Assembly: GCA_018402305.1 (NCBI GenBank)
Contig: JAGYJE010000001.1
Location: forward strand, 248,001 to 312,000
Source: Puniceicoccaceae bacterium
GTDB lineage: Bacteria > Verrucomicrobiota > Verrucomicrobiia > Opitutales > Coraliomargaritaceae
Direction: 5' to 3'
DNA: 64,000 nt
The translations under genes and the position numbers were made by a program. The notes under the pieces were generated by a model. The model made no database searches and was not told where the DNA came from. It saw only the letters and a list, made by a program, of their open reading frames with translations. Shown in pieces: positions 10,449 through 21,181 of this stretch. Every line of letters begins with the position of its first letter. Positions within the stretch are counted from its first letter, which is position 1.

Positions 10449-11477
10449 CTAATCCCACGAATAGATCATCCGGGTGTAGTAGCTGGTGTCCAGTTTTTCG
10501 TCGGCCGAGGTTTCGCTAAGGTATTCGTTGCGGATACCGAAGCGGAGTTTCCAACTTTCACCGCTGCCGACGGGGACTTCGATACCGGAATCATGAACCA
10601 CGCGGTAGTTGCCGAAGTCGTCGATGGCAGGCACATAGGTCAGCTCATTTTGCATCCGGAAGAGATCGTTATAGCGAAAGGTGTGAGCGAGCCCGAAGTC
10701 GAGGGTGGCGCTGGATTCGTCGTCCGTCGTATCTGTAAAGGATGTATAGCGATAGCCGAGACCGGAGCGGGCGATCAGGGATTGATGATCTTTGTTGATC
10801 AAGCGGTAGGAGAGACCACCGGCATTGGTTGACCGCAGGCCAATTCTATCGATGCGATCCGCTTCCAGCTCCGTGCGCACATACCAACCGAAAATCGGGC
10901 TGAAGAACGACTCGTAAGAGCCTCCTCCGGCGGTGCGGTCCTCAGTCTTATTGCCGTTTTCTTCCGCTTGCTCATAGGCGAAGAAAAAGGCCAGCGTATC
11001 GTTGGGTCCCTTCAGTTCGGCGCGCAAGTTGCTGCCAAGGGCAAAGCGTTCAGAATTGCCGGAGCGTCCGGTCAGGTCGACACTGGCTTGGTAGCGCCAC
11101 TCACGGCGGTTGCGCACGACTTCAGGATCTTCCGCATCCGGTGACCATGCGGTGGTGACTTTCGCGGTGCTGGTTTCGAGCACGCCGTCTTCGGATTTGA
11201 TGCGAATGGTGCCCTTTGCATCACTTGAGATCGGGCCAGCCATAACACTGCCACTTGCGAGCCGAACAACTCTTGGCTCGTCCGACTCAAAGCTGGCTAC
11301 TTGATCCTGCTTAATCTTTAGCGTGCCCGCATAGCTGGTTTCCAAGTGAATGACACCCTTGTCAATGAGGGTGATGGTGCCGGTGAGTTCCGCACCATCA
11401 ATTGTGCGAACGCGGTCGGCCATGGCTACTGAGCCAATGAAAAGAGCGGCGAGGAGGCTACTAAATAATTTTTTCAT
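10449..11477 (-). CDS. DUF481 family outer-membrane beta-barrel protein
   Basis: 342 residues with a clear signal peptide (MKKLFSSLLAALFIGSVAMA). Residues ~25-110 form repeated short strands (TIDGAELTGTI..., LASGSVMAGPI...), then a segment from about residue 125 has alternating beta strands ending in an aromatic C-terminus (YYTRMIYSWD), as in DUF481/YdiY salt-induced outer-membrane proteins. Substrate or function is not known for this family. Lies 58 bases behind ilvB on the same strand; co-transcription is possible but a functional tie is not obvious. Confidence 0.85.
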   Translation of the reverse strand: MKKLFSSLLAALFIGSVAMADRVRTIDGAELTGTITLIDKGVIHLETSYAGTLKIKQDQVASFESDEPRVVRLASGSVMAGPISSDAKGTIRIKSEDGVLETSTAKVTTAWSPDAEDPEVVRNRREWRYQASVDLTGRSGNSERFALGSNLRAELKGPNDTLAFFFAYEQAEENGNKTEDRTAGGGSYESFFSPIFGWYVRTELEADRIDRIGLRSTNAGGLSYRLINKDHQSLIARSGLGYRYTSFTDTTDDESSATLDFGLAHTFRYNDLFRMQNELTYVPAIDDFGNYRVVHDSGIEVPVGSGESWKLRFGIRNEYLSETSADEKLDTSYYTRMIYSWD

Positions 11478-11535
11478 AAAAAATGAGGATGGCGTTTGCT
11501 AAACAGGATCCGCAGAGGATTACAAAGCGATGTGA

Positions 11536-13320
<1,785 letters not shown>

Positions 13321-13493
13321 TGTGTGTGTGGTGGTTTGTGTTTTTTGAGTCGTCCGGGCACGGTGCCCAAACAGAAGGGGTGGAAGAAAGACAGTAAAAA
13401 GGCGTTAAATCAAGCATAGATGCGCCTTTGTAGCATTTATCAAAATTCCTTACTGAAACAAGGCGCTGGCCGCGAAGGCGAGGGGAGCTGGGG

Positions 13494-14891
13494 TCAGCTG
13501 CTCTGGTTTTTGTGCCGTTCCTGAACGAGCGTCCGAAGGAAGTGACGCCCGCTGGCTTCGTCGCAGAAGGTGCCGTCGAGTTGCTCTTGGTAGGCGCGGT
13601 CGAGGATTTTGCCGAACTGCGGACCTGGCTGGATGTTAAGCTCGAGCAGGTGGCGCCCGAGGAGAATGGGTTTGGGAGCATTATCCTGAATCGCCAGCGC
13701 CTCCGTCTTCTCGAGTAACCAGTGGCCTTCCGGGTCGCCGTCGGGGCGCAGAGGCGGGCGGCCGTTTTTATCGGCGTGGGCCACCCGGATGAGGCGGTCG
13801 ATTCGTTTGACGCGGGCGGCGAGTCGACGGATGGCGGCATCACCTGCTCCATCGCGGTAAAGAGCCAGCGGGCGCATGTGCTGCTCGACGAGGGGCAGCA
13901 CTTGCTCGAAGATCTTCTTTTGTCGCGTCAATCGCTCGAGGAAGCGTTTCGCCACGGGCACACCGAGGATGTCGTGGCGGGGGCTGCGGATGCGGCCGTC
14001 CTCAGCGGTGTAGCTGGTCTCCGGCTTCCCCATGTCGTGGCAGAGCACGGCGAGGCCGACAACCAAATCCTCCCATTCATCGCCGATCCGGTGGGCCGCG
14101 TAGGCATCCAGGCAATAGCCGGTATGACTCCAGACATCACCTTCCGGGTGCCACTTGGGGTCTTGTGCGCAGCCATCCAGGGCTTCCAACTCCGGGAAAT
14201 GGGTCAACCAGCCGCAATCTTTCAAGAAACGAAGGCCACTGCTAATTTGTTGACCCTTCAGTAAGAGCTTTTTCCATTCCTCCCAGAGGCGCTCCATCGG
14301 CAGGTGTTGAGGGCTAAGGCTGCGACAGAGGGCGACGGTTTCGGGGTCGGCTGTAAGATTGAAGCGGGCGATAAACTGCATGCCGCGCAGGACGCGGAGA
14401 GGATCCTCGGAGAAGGCAGCCGAGACATGAAGGAGCCGCCGGGCCCGGAGGTCCGACACGCCATTAAACGGATCGAGGAGGTCGCCTGTCAAGGGGTCGC
14501 AGCTAATCGCGTTTAGGGTAAAATCCCGCCGTGCAGCCGCTTCCTCCGGGGACATGAAGGGGTCGCCCTCAACTTTGAAATCAGTGTGTTTGGGACCGGT
14601 GCGTGACTCCCTACGGGGCAGGGCAATATCGATATCGAGGCCTTTCAGGATAAAGACACCGAAAGCCCGGCCCACCGTATCGAGGCGGAAGTGTGATTTG
14701 AGTGCATTCTCAACGGCATTGGCATCGAGACCGTAAACCTCCATATCGACATCCTTAGCCGGAATCCCCAGCAAGCCGTCGCGCACGCAGCCACCAACCA
14801 GCAAAGCGCGGCCGCCGGCAGCGCGGAGGCATTGAGCGACTTGAAGGAGGGCGCCGCGTTGCGCTTCAGGAAGGTGTTCGAGAGGAGTCAC
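13494..14891 (-). CDS. CCA tRNA nucleotidyltransferase / poly(A) polymerase family with HD domain
   Basis: Class II nucleotidyltransferase adding or repairing the tRNA 3' CCA end, or a poly(A)-type relative. The N-terminal catalytic core has [13 protein letters not shown] (~32-44) and the metal-binding DVDMEVYG (~49), then [10 protein letters not shown] (~141), [15 protein letters not shown] (~180-195), and after ~residue 255 an HD phosphohydrolase domain with HTGY..., CHDMGKPE. 465 residues, length of the bacterial HD-containing subclass. The start is GTG at 14891; the homology begins at once. Exact substrate (CCA versus poly(A)) cannot be separated by eye. Confidence 0.9.
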   Translation of the reverse strand: MTPLEHLPEAQRGALLQVAQCLRAAGGRALLVGGCVRDGLLGIPAKDVDMEVYGLDANAVENALKSHFRLDTVGRAFGVFILKGLDIDIALPRRESRTGPKHTDFKVEGDPFMSPEEAAARRDFTLNAISCDPLTGDLLDPFNGVSDLRARRLLHVSAAFSEDPLRVLRGMQFIARFNLTADPETVALCRSLSPQHLPMERLWEEWKKLLLKGQQISSGLRFLKDCGWLTHFPELEALDGCAQDPKWHPEGDVWSHTGYCLDAYAAHRIGDEWEDLVVGLAVLCHDMGKPETSYTAEDGRIRSPRHDILGVPVAKRFLERLTRQKKIFEQVLPLVEQHMRPLALYRDGAGDAAIRRLAARVKRIDRLIRVAHADKNGRPPLRPDGDPEGHWLLEKTEALAIQDNAPKPILLGRHLLELNIQPGPQFGKILDRAYQEQLDGTFCDEASGRHFLRTLVQERHKNQSS

Positions 14892-14977
14892 AATTTTTCT
14901 TTGGCACCGTTTTCGGCCGCGGCGTCTTTTTTAGGCCTATAGATTAAACGTTTTGAGATACGGTTCCCGGTGAGGCA

Positions 14978-15811
14978 CTAACGAATCGTCGGATCACCCC
15001 AATCCAGTTTGTTACGCACAATAGCGAAGTGGGAGTGGTCCGGGTTCTGCATGAGGCGGAAACTGCGCTCGGCCACGGCGATTTGTATGGGGAAATTGCC
15101 TTCGCTTTTAAAGCGCACTCTGCCGTCGATAATGATGCGGGGGCAGGGGCCCAAGGTCTGGTGGTTCACGGTGATCGCTGAGCTGCTGTCAAAAATAACA
15201 GAGCGGTTACCCAGCGTGTGCGGGCAGATCGGCGTCATCGCGATGGCGCTCACCCTGGGGCCGATGATCGGTCCCCCGGCGGAGAGATTGTAGGCAGTGG
15301 ATCCTGTCGGTGTGGAGAAGATGAGCCCGTCGCAGTGGTATTCGGAGACTGGGTTTCCGTTGGAGGCAACTTGCAGGCGGATCAAACCACTGCCTTCGGT
15401 CTCCTTCAGGACCACGTCGTTGAGGCCATAGCAGAACTCGCCACTTCGGGTCGTACAGCGGAGAACAGAGCGTTCCGAGATGGCATAGTGGCCCTGGATC
15501 CAACGCGGGAGGTCGCGTCCGGCCTCCTCCTGGGTGAAGGTTGCGAGAAAACCGAGTTTGCCAAGATTCACCCCCAGCACAGCGGCGCCCGATTCGAGTG
15601 CCGCTTCGAGGACGCCAAGCAGGGTCCCGTCCCCACCGATCGCGCAACAGAGGTTTTGCCCGTCGAGGGCATCGGCAGGTAGGGGATAATCGGTGCTGAT
15701 ACGCGTTTGCACGCCTTCGCACTCGGCAATGCCCGCCAGATAGCGGGCGGCTTCGAGAGCACCGGGCTTTGTCGTGTTGACAGCGAAGGTGATGGATTGA
15801 ATCGCTTGCAT
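14978..15811 (-). CDS. nadK: NAD kinase
   Basis: ATP-dependent phosphorylation of NAD to NADP. 277 residues from the ATG at 15811 ([12 protein letters not shown]); the longer frame to 15871 adds a non-conserved stretch up against the next gene. Motifs: [14 protein letters not shown] (~54-67), [11 protein letters not shown] (~76), the NAD-binding [18 protein letters not shown] (~166-183) and a C-terminal beta domain ([11 protein letters not shown]). Sits in a minus-strand row between the pseudouridine synthase upstream and the nucleotidyltransferase downstream. Confidence 0.94.
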   Translation of the reverse strand: MQAIQSITFAVNTTKPGALEAARYLAGIAECEGVQTRISTDYPLPADALDGQNLCCAIGGDGTLLGVLEAALESGAAVLGVNLGKLGFLATFTQEEAGRDLPRWIQGHYAISERSVLRCTTRSGEFCYGLNDVVLKETEGSGLIRLQVASNGNPVSEYHCDGLIFSTPTGSTAYNLSAGGPIIGPRVSAIAMTPICPHTLGNRSVIFDSSSAITVNHQTLGPCPRIIIDGRVRFKSEGNFPIQIAVAERSFRLMQNPDHSHFAIVRNKLDWGDPTIR

Positions 15812-15871
15812 AGGGGACGCAGGTTTAGGTGAAAATGCGTGCAGTTTGCATGGGGAAGCGAGGGGCGTCAA

Positions 15872-16603
15872 TCAGGCAAAAAAACGCTCGATGTCTTTCT
15901 TCCCGAGTATCTTGATGCCGCCCCGCGGGATGTTTTTTAAAATGATCCCACCAATCTGCACCCGGACCAATTTCTTAACAAAGTAGCGATTCGCCTCAAA
16001 AAGCCGCCTGACCTCACGTTTTTTGCCGTGATGCAGGTGCACCTCCAGCCGCCGCTCATGGCCGTCTCCAATCGCCGGGGCCGGTATGACTTTTTCCGCC
16101 TTGAGAAAGTCGCCCTCATACTCGGTGCCCGCGAGAAGCTTTGGGATGTCCTCCTTATTGAAGTCACGGTGCAGGACGACCCGGTAGCGCTTGACCACTT
16201 GAGTGCTGGGGTGTGTTAGGCGGTGCGCCAGATCACCGTCGTTGGTAATAATGAGGAGGCCTTCGCTGTCCTTATCGAGCCGGCCCGCGCAAAAGAGGCG
16301 CTGCCGCTGGAGGTCGGGCGGCAGCAGCTCGAAAACCGTACGCTCGGCATGAGGGTCCGCATTGGTGCAGAGCACACCCTTGGGCTTATTCATAATAAGG
16401 GTAAGGGGGCGGACCTCCTTTTTTAAGATCGGCTTATTGTGAACGAAGATGGCCGCATCCAAAGTCGCCTTGTCTCCAAGTTGAGCGATCTTCCCGTTGA
16501 CACGCACCTGGCCCTCTTCGATGGCGCGCTCCGCTTCGCGACGTGAACAAAGGCCAGCATTGGCAATGATTTTTTGAATGCGTTCAGTTGCTCGTTCGTC
16601 CAT
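15872..16603 (-). CDS. Pseudouridine synthase, RluB/RsuA family
   Basis: rRNA pseudouridine synthase, 243 residues. N-terminal S4 RNA-binding domain (ERIQKIIANAGLCSRREAER, ~7-26), then the catalytic domain with the family motif GRLDKDSEGLLIITNDG (~107-123), whose Asp is the nucleophile, and a C-terminal HHGKKREVRRLFEA segment. The length and the lack of long extensions resemble RluB (23S rRNA) more than RluE, but RsuA (16S) cannot be excluded. First gene of the minus-strand row; divergent from fabG with a 101-base shared regulatory gap. Confidence 0.92.
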   Translation of the reverse strand: MDERATERIQKIIANAGLCSRREAERAIEEGQVRVNGKIAQLGDKATLDAAIFVHNKPILKKEVRPLTLIMNKPKGVLCTNADPHAERTVFELLPPDLQRQRLFCAGRLDKDSEGLLIITNDGDLAHRLTHPSTQVVKRYRVVLHRDFNKEDIPKLLAGTEYEGDFLKAEKVIPAPAIGDGHERRLEVHLHHGKKREVRRLFEANRYFVKKLVRVQIGGIILKNIPRGGIKILGKKDIERFFA

Positions 16604-16611
16604 GGTGGCTT

Positions 16612-16641
16612 ACTAGAGTGTTGTTAAGTCGTTACTGTCAA
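16612..16641 (-). promoter_or_regulatory. Candidate sigma-70 promoter for the pseudouridine synthase gene
   Basis: On the minus strand TTGACA (16641-16636) is followed after 18 bases by TCTAGT (16617-16612), 4/6 to TATAAT. The predicted transcript start would lie only about 2-5 bases before the ATG at 16603, i.e. a nearly leaderless mRNA, in line with the absence of a Shine-Dalgarno sequence. Inferred by eye only. Confidence 0.35.
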
Positions 16642-16645
16642 TGTT

Positions 16646-16666
16646 GCATGAAGGTGACATTCATGC
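16646..16666. promoter_or_regulatory. Perfect 7-bp inverted repeat upstream of fabG
   Basis: GCATGAA and TTCATGC flank a 7-base spacer (GGTGACA). It sits in the divergent gap between the pseudouridine synthase and fabG, 39 bases before the fabG ATG and next to the candidate minus-strand promoter. Symmetry and place suggest an operator for a dimeric regulator; no known box was recognised. Confidence 0.35.
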
Positions 16667-16677
16667 TTGCCCCGGGC

Positions 16678-16694
16678 TCTCGAGTTGTTCGAGA
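16678..16694. promoter_or_regulatory. Perfect 6-bp inverted repeat just before fabG start
   Basis: TCTCGA and TCGAGA flank GTTGT, ending 10 bases before the fabG ATG at 16705. As RNA it would form a small hairpin over the expected ribosome-binding site; as DNA it could be a second operator beside the 16646-16666 repeat. Confidence 0.3.
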
Positions 16695-16704
16695 ATCCGG
16701 CAGC

Positions 16705-17451
16705 ATGAGTTTCAGTACAGAAAAAAGAATCGCCCTCGTCACGGGTGCCGGACGCGGCATCGGGAAAAGCGTCGCCGAGCTTTTGGCGAGCCGGGGGCAT
16801 CACGTCATTTGCCTGAGCCGCTCCGAGAGCTCCTGCGGTGCGGTCGCTGAGGGGATCGTCGCCAGCGGCGGATCCGCTGAATCAATTGCCCTGGATGTGG
16901 CTGATAAAGCGGCGGTCAAAGAGGCCTGCGAAGCGCTTCTAGAGAAACACGACACGGTCGATATATTGGTCAATAACGCCGGAATCACGCGCGATGGCCT
17001 GCTCTTCCGGATGAGTGACGACGATTGGGACGATGTGATCGCGACGAATTTGAGCAGTTGCTTCAGCTTTGTGAAGCACTTGGCGCGCCCGATGACGCGT
17101 AAGCGCTGGGGCCGTATTATCAACATGACCTCCGTAATCGGCCAGACTGGAAACGCCGGGCAGGCCAACTATGCGGCGGCCAAAGCCGGCATGATCGGTC
17201 TGACCAAAAGCCTGGCAAAAGAGTTTGCTGCCCGCAGCGTCACGGTCAACGCGGTGGCCCCGGGCTTCATCGCCACAGACATGACGGCCGAGCTCAACGA
17301 AAAGCAGCAGGAGGCGATCATCGGCATGATACCACTGAAGCGCATGGGCGCGGCGGCGGACATCGCAGCAACCACCGCATTTTTAGCTTCTGAGGAAGCA
17401 GGCTATATCACAGGCCAAGTTTTTACAGTTGACGGTGGCATGGTCATGTGA
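16705..17451 (+). CDS. fabG: 3-oxoacyl-[ACP] reductase FabG
   Basis: NADPH-dependent reductase of fatty-acid elongation, SDR family, 248 residues. Cofactor loop TGAGRGIGKSVAE (~14), NNAG (~91), catalytic Ser in MTSVIGQTGN (~141), Tyr and Lys in NYAAAKAG (~156-163), and the C-terminal GYITGQVFTVDGGM. The ATG at 16705 matches the family start; the frame running back to 16588 is upstream non-coding sequence. Leads a same-strand group with acpP and fabF, so the three act on the same ACP-bound chain. Confidence 0.95.
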   Translation: MSFSTEKRIALVTGAGRGIGKSVAELLASRGHHVICLSRSESSCGAVAEGIVASGGSAESIALDVADKAAVKEACEALLEKHDTVDILVNNAGITRDGLLFRMSDDDWDDVIATNLSSCFSFVKHLARPMTRKRWGRIINMTSVIGQTGNAGQANYAAAKAGMIGLTKSLAKEFAARSVTVNAVAPGFIATDMTAELNEKQQEAIIGMIPLKRMGAAADIAATTAFLASEEAGYITGQVFTVDGGMVM

Positions 17452-17499
17452 TGCTTCATTTCTTTTGAAAAATACTCTCACACATAAACAAAGAAAATC

Positions 17500-17754
17500 A
17501 TGTCAGACCAAACAATCGAACAACGCGTAAAGACAATTATCGTCGATCAGCTTAACGTGAACGAAGAACAAGTCACTCCAGAGGCTTCCTTTTTGGATGA
17601 TCTAGGTGCCGACTCTCTCGACACGGTTGAGCTTATCATGGCTTTCGAAGAAGAATTCAGTGACGAAATTGACGGTGAAATCCCCGAGTCTGACGCTGAA
17701 AAGCTTCAAACAGTCGGCGATGTGATTAAATACATCACCGAAAAAGCAGGATAA
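17500..17754 (+). CDS. acpP: Acyl carrier protein
   Basis: 84-residue carrier of fatty-acid intermediates. The phosphopantetheine attachment serine is in [21 protein letters not shown] (serine at ~38). Acidic, four-helix composition and length are standard. Located 48 bases after fabG; AT-richer than its neighbours, as usual for highly expressed acpP. Followed by an intrinsic terminator before fabF. Confidence 0.97.
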   Translation: MSDQTIEQRVKTIIVDQLNVNEEQVTPEASFLDDLGADSLDTVELIMAFEEEFSDEIDGEIPESDAEKLQTVGDVIKYITEKAG

Positions 17755-17779
17755 GAAAATTCTACTTTCAAACTCATCA

Positions 17780-17808
17780 TTAAGCCGCTTTACTGCGGCT
17801 TAATTTTT
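17780..17808 (+). terminator. Rho-independent terminator/attenuator between acpP and fabF
   Basis: TTAAGCCGC (17780-17788) pairs perfectly with GCGGCTTAA (17795-17803) around a 6-base loop and is followed by five T (17804-17808). It lies only 11 bases before the fabF start, so it should make part of the transcripts stop after acpP and give ACP in excess of FabF. Confidence 0.85.
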
Positions 17809-17819
17809 ATACAGATACC

Positions 17820-19076
17820 ATGAGCGAAGGAATGCAAAAAAAACGTGTCGTCATCACTGGCATCGGCACCGTTACAAGTTACGGCGATGGGGTAGAGACC
17901 TTTTGGAAGCACATTGTGGCGGGTCAGAGTGGGATCGCGAAGGTGCAGTCCTTTGACGTGTCCGACTACCCTTCAAAAATCGGGGCTGAAGCTTTGCATT
18001 TTGATGCCGGCCAATACATGGATCCCAAAGAGGCTCGGCGCAATGACCGTTACACTCAGTTTGCCGTGGCGGCCTCACGCATGGCTCTGCAGGATGCGGC
18101 TCTTGATCCGGCTACACTGGATGCGGATCGTTTTGGTGTTCTCATAGGTTCCGGTATCGGTGGGATGATCACGATCCAGACCCAAAGCCGCCGTCTTTAC
18201 GAAGGTGGGCCGCGTAAGGTTTCTCCGTTTATGATACCGTCCTTGATCGCCAATATCGCCAGCGGCGTGGTTGCGATCGAGGTTGGCGCGCGTGGTCCGA
18301 ATTACGGAATCGTCAGCGCCTGCGCCTCAGGAACGCACAGCATTGGCGAGGCCTATCAGAAACTGCGCGATGGCGAGGCGGATACGATGCTGGCGGGTGG
18401 CAGCGAGGCAGCGATCACCGAACTTGGCTACGCCGGGTTCTGTTCCATGAAGGCCATGAGCACGAGCTACAACGATGCGCCGGAAACGGCCAGCCGTCCC
18501 TTCGACAAGGGGCGTGACGGGTTTATTATGGGCGAAGGTTCCGGCGTGCTTGTCATGGAAACTCTCGAGAGTGCCAAAGCCCGTGGCGCCTCGATCTACT
18601 GCGAGATTGCCGGCTACAGTGCCACCTGCGACGCCTTCCATATTACGTCTCCGGACCCGGAGGGCAAAGCGCTCGGTGCCGCCATGACGAACGTAATGAA
18701 GGAGGCGGGCATCGCCCCCGCTGATGTGAGCTACATCAATGCGCACGGCACCTCGACGCCTTACAACGACAAGTTCGAGACGGGCGCAATTAAAAAGGCC
18801 TTGGGTGATGCGGCTTACAAGCTCGCCGTATCCTCCACCAAAGGCATGACGGGGCATCTTCTCGGTGCCGCCGGCGGTATCGAGTCGGCGGTCTGTGCCC
18901 TCGCTATCCGCGATGGTAAAATCCCGCCGACGATCAACTACCGGGAAGCGGATCCGGATTGTGATTTGGACTACGTGCCCAACGAGGCCCGATCAGTGAA
19001 TGTTGACGTTGCTATCTGCAATAATCTCGGGTTCGGCGGACACAACGCCACCCTTTTGTTTAAAAAAGTAAAGTAG
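17820..19076 (+). CDS. fabF: 3-oxoacyl-[ACP] synthase II FabF
   Basis: Condensing enzyme that elongates acyl-ACP with malonyl-ACP, 418 residues. Catalytic triad visible: Cys in SACASGTHSIGEAYQ (~169), His in NAHGTSTPYNDKFE (~309), His in TKGMTGHLLGAAGGIE (~346). N-terminus KRVVITGIGTVTSYG is typical. MSEGMQKKRV at 17820 is used; the second Met (17832) is possible. Preceded by the acpP terminator and followed 9 bases later by the large repeat-rich hypothetical gene. Confidence 0.96.
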   Translation: MSEGMQKKRVVITGIGTVTSYGDGVETFWKHIVAGQSGIAKVQSFDVSDYPSKIGAEALHFDAGQYMDPKEARRNDRYTQFAVAASRMALQDAALDPATLDADRFGVLIGSGIGGMITIQTQSRRLYEGGPRKVSPFMIPSLIANIASGVVAIEVGARGPNYGIVSACASGTHSIGEAYQKLRDGEADTMLAGGSEAAITELGYAGFCSMKAMSTSYNDAPETASRPFDKGRDGFIMGEGSGVLVMETLESAKARGASIYCEIAGYSATCDAFHITSPDPEGKALGAAMTNVMKEAGIAPADVSYINAHGTSTPYNDKFETGAIKKALGDAAYKLAVSSTKGMTGHLLGAAGGIESAVCALAIRDGKIPPTINYREADPDCDLDYVPNEARSVNVDVAICNNLGFGGHNATLLFKKVK

Positions 19077-19085
19077 GGCTCTCTC

Positions 19086-21071
19086 ATGGCTGACCAAGCA
19101 GATACCAAAAGCGCCAAAGATTCAAAGCAGCCGTTCGATTTGAGCGAACTCTCCGGCTTGGATTTTGGTCCAAACTGGGCTGCTGAGCGCGAAAATTCCG
19201 GTGGTCGAAAGAATGCGGGCCCCTCCGGTAAGGCTGGCCAGGGTGGCAAGGGTGGCTATGATGCTGGAAAAGGTGGTCGTCGGCCGCGTGGCGGCCCCCG
19301 GGATCGCCGCGCGGGCGGCGGTCCGAATGAAGCCGGGGGCGGAGACCGCCCCCCACGGCGTGATGGCACAGACGATCGTACGGGTCCCGGCGGCCCCCGT
19401 GCACGGGGTGCACAGGGCGGACCTCGGGGATCGCGGGGTGACTTCGGTCGCCGCGCTTCGGCACCCGCACCTTATGAGCCGACCGTGAAGGTGGATCTCT
19501 ACCCCCAGGACGAAGCCTTCGACGCTCTCATCAACCGGCTGCGCTCCAGCGCGCGCACCTACGAACTCTTTGACATTGCGCAGCTTCTTCTGGAAAAGCC
19601 GGACCGCTTCGTCGTCGTCGTTGCACCCTTGTCCTCAAAAGGAGCCGGGCCCTCGCAGCTCTACTATTCGGTTCCGGGGCACCTTCCTTTTGAATCCGAG
19701 GAAGCGGCGGTCAGCTTTGTCGTCTCGAACCACCTCGATTTGTTTTTTGATGTCGAGGAGATCGAAATCGACCCGCCCAAGGGCAATTTCCAAATGGTGA
19801 ACCGATGCACCATCACCGGAAAATTACTGGGTCCGCCAAACTACCACCGCTATCAGGAGTTTTTGCGTCATCACTACGCGACACAGATCACCGGCATGTC
19901 CTTTGAGCGTTTCACCTCGAAGATCGAGGGCGTCAAGGAGCCGGAGCCGATCGAAGCATGGCTCGATTCCATGAAAAAATCGGCCCGTTATACGCTAAAA
20001 AGTCGCCAAGAGGGTGAGCCTGAGGCCTTTGATAGTCTCGAAGCCGCCCGCTTTTTTCTCCTGCAGCACCGCAAGGATCAAGTCGTGGGTTCGGGCGAAA
20101 GTGTGCGTTTTGCGGGGCGCGACATTGAGCGTTTGCCGAGGGGCGCCATTCGCAGTTCGGTGGAGGCGCATATCGAAAAGCAGAAAGTTTTCCCGCTGGA
20201 GTCGGCGAACAACATCCGGGGCCGCCTGCGGCGCCACAAGTTTGCCGTTTACAAAAAAGGATCGAAGGGCGTTTCCTTTGTTTGCGCGGTCAAACGGAAG
20301 TTCCGCGATAGCAAAACGCTCTTTACCGACTCCATCCGTGATCTGATCGAGTTTATTGAAAAGCATCCCGAGATGCCCGCGTCCAAGCTTCCCAAAGCCT
20401 ATATCGGCATCGACACCGAGAAGCAAAAGCCTGAAGCACTGAAGATGACCGAAGCGGAGGTGGAGGCCGCCGCACAAGCAAAAGCTGCGGCTGAGTCAAC
20501 CGCTGCACAAGCAAAAGCTGCGGCTGAGTCAACCGCCGCACAAGCAAAAGCTGAGGCTGAGGCAACCGCTGCGGCTGCGGTTGCGGCTGAGGCAACCACT
20601 GGGGCCGAGGTGCAAGCCGCGGCAACTGGCGCTGAACCGCCCACAATCCCGCCGGCAACCTCGAAGGAGCCTGAGGCCGATAGATCGGCGGAAGTACCAA
20701 CAGAGCCCACCAAATCTCCTTCTGCCGACCGCCCGTCGGCCATCGCCGAAGATGCCAAGGCCTCAACGGAGGCCAAGCCCAAGGTTGAATTGACCGAGGC
20801 GGAATCCAAAAAACTTCGTCAACTGATGGGGGACCTTCGTTGGTTGATCACCGAAGGCTATGTCACCGAGTATGGCGATGGCCGCCTTTTCGCGCCACCA
20901 CCCATGCCCGAGGCCAAGCCCAAAGATACGGCGGCCGCGCCTGAGGAGTCGCCAACCGATGAGCCCGAAGCTGTTGAGCCCGAAACTGCCGAGCCCGAAT
21001 CTGCCGAGCCCGAAGCTGCTGAGCCCGAAACTGCCGAGCCCGAAGCTGCTGAGCCCGAAACTGTTGAGTAA
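19086..21071 (+). CDS. Repeat-rich hypothetical protein, 661 residues
   Basis: Not recognised. Three parts: (1) residues ~1-130, Gly/Arg-rich basic low complexity (GGRRPRGGPRDRR-type), resembling RNA-binding RGG tails; (2) residues ~135-445, a folded, conserved-looking core (YEPTVKVDLYPQDEAFDAL..., VVVVAPLSSKG, RHKFAVYKKGSKGVSFVCAV), with no catalytic motif evident; (3) a C-terminal low-complexity part made from DNA tandem repeats (AQAKAAAEST units and EPEAA/EPETA units) flanking a short helical segment LTEAESKKLRQLMGDLRWLITEGYVTEYG split over ~575-605. No signal peptide, so probably cytoplasmic. Starts 9 bases after fabF, so may be co-transcribed with the fatty-acid genes. Confidence 0.85.
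   Translation: MADQADTKSAKDSKQPFDLSELSGLDFGPNWAAERENSGGRKNAGPSGKAGQGGKGGYDAGKGGRRPRGGPRDRRAGGGPNEAGGGDRPPRRDGTDDRTGPGGPRARGAQGGPRGSRGDFGRRASAPAPYEPTVKVDLYPQDEAFDALINRLRSSARTYELFDIAQLLLEKPDRFVVVVAPLSSKGAGPSQLYYSVPGHLPFESEEAAVSFVVSNHLDLFFDVEEIEIDPPKGNFQMVNRCTITGKLLGPPNYHRYQEFLRHHYATQITGMSFERFTSKIEGVKEPEPIEAWLDSMKKSARYTLKSRQEGEPEAFDSLEAARFFLLQHRKDQVVGSGESVRFAGRDIERLPRGAIRSSVEAHIEKQKVFPLESANNIRGRLRRHKFAVYKKGSKGVSFVCAVKRKFRDSKTLFTDSIRDLIEFIEKHPEMPASKLPKAYIGIDTEKQKPEALKMTEAEVEAAAQAKAAAESTAAQAKAAAESTAAQAKAEAEATAAAAVAAEATTGAEVQAAATGAEPPTIPPATSKEPEADRSAEVPTEPTKSPSADRPSAIAEDAKASTEAKPKVELTEAESKKLRQLMGDLRWLITEGYVTEYGDGRLFAPPPMPEAKPKDTAAAPEESPTDEPEAVEPETAEPESAEPEAAEPETAEPEAAEPETVE
20472..20570 (+). repeat. 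3 x 33-bp in-frame tandem repeat
   Basis: Three near-identical 33-base units beginning GCACAAGCAAAAGCTG (20472, 20505, 20538), translated as AQAKAAAESTA. Units 1 and 2 differ only in the last base; unit 3 has three changes. A degenerate Ala/Glu tail follows to about 20610. Confidence 0.95.
20961..21065 (+). repeat. 7 x 15-bp in-frame tandem repeat
   Basis: Seven units of GAGCCCGAA(G/A)CTGC(T/C) type, translated EPEAA/EPETA, run directly to the stop codon of the 661-residue protein. A decayed copy (GAGCCCAAGAC) is seen just beyond the stop, suggesting the array once extended further. Confidence 0.95.
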
Positions 21072-21181
21072 GGTTCGGTCGAGCCCAAGACGAGCGCCGG
21101 GCCGGAAGCAAGCAAATCCCCCCGAGGCAGTTCGGTGCCCGGTCAATAAGCTATTTTCCTTTTAATTCCCTGTGAATTACC

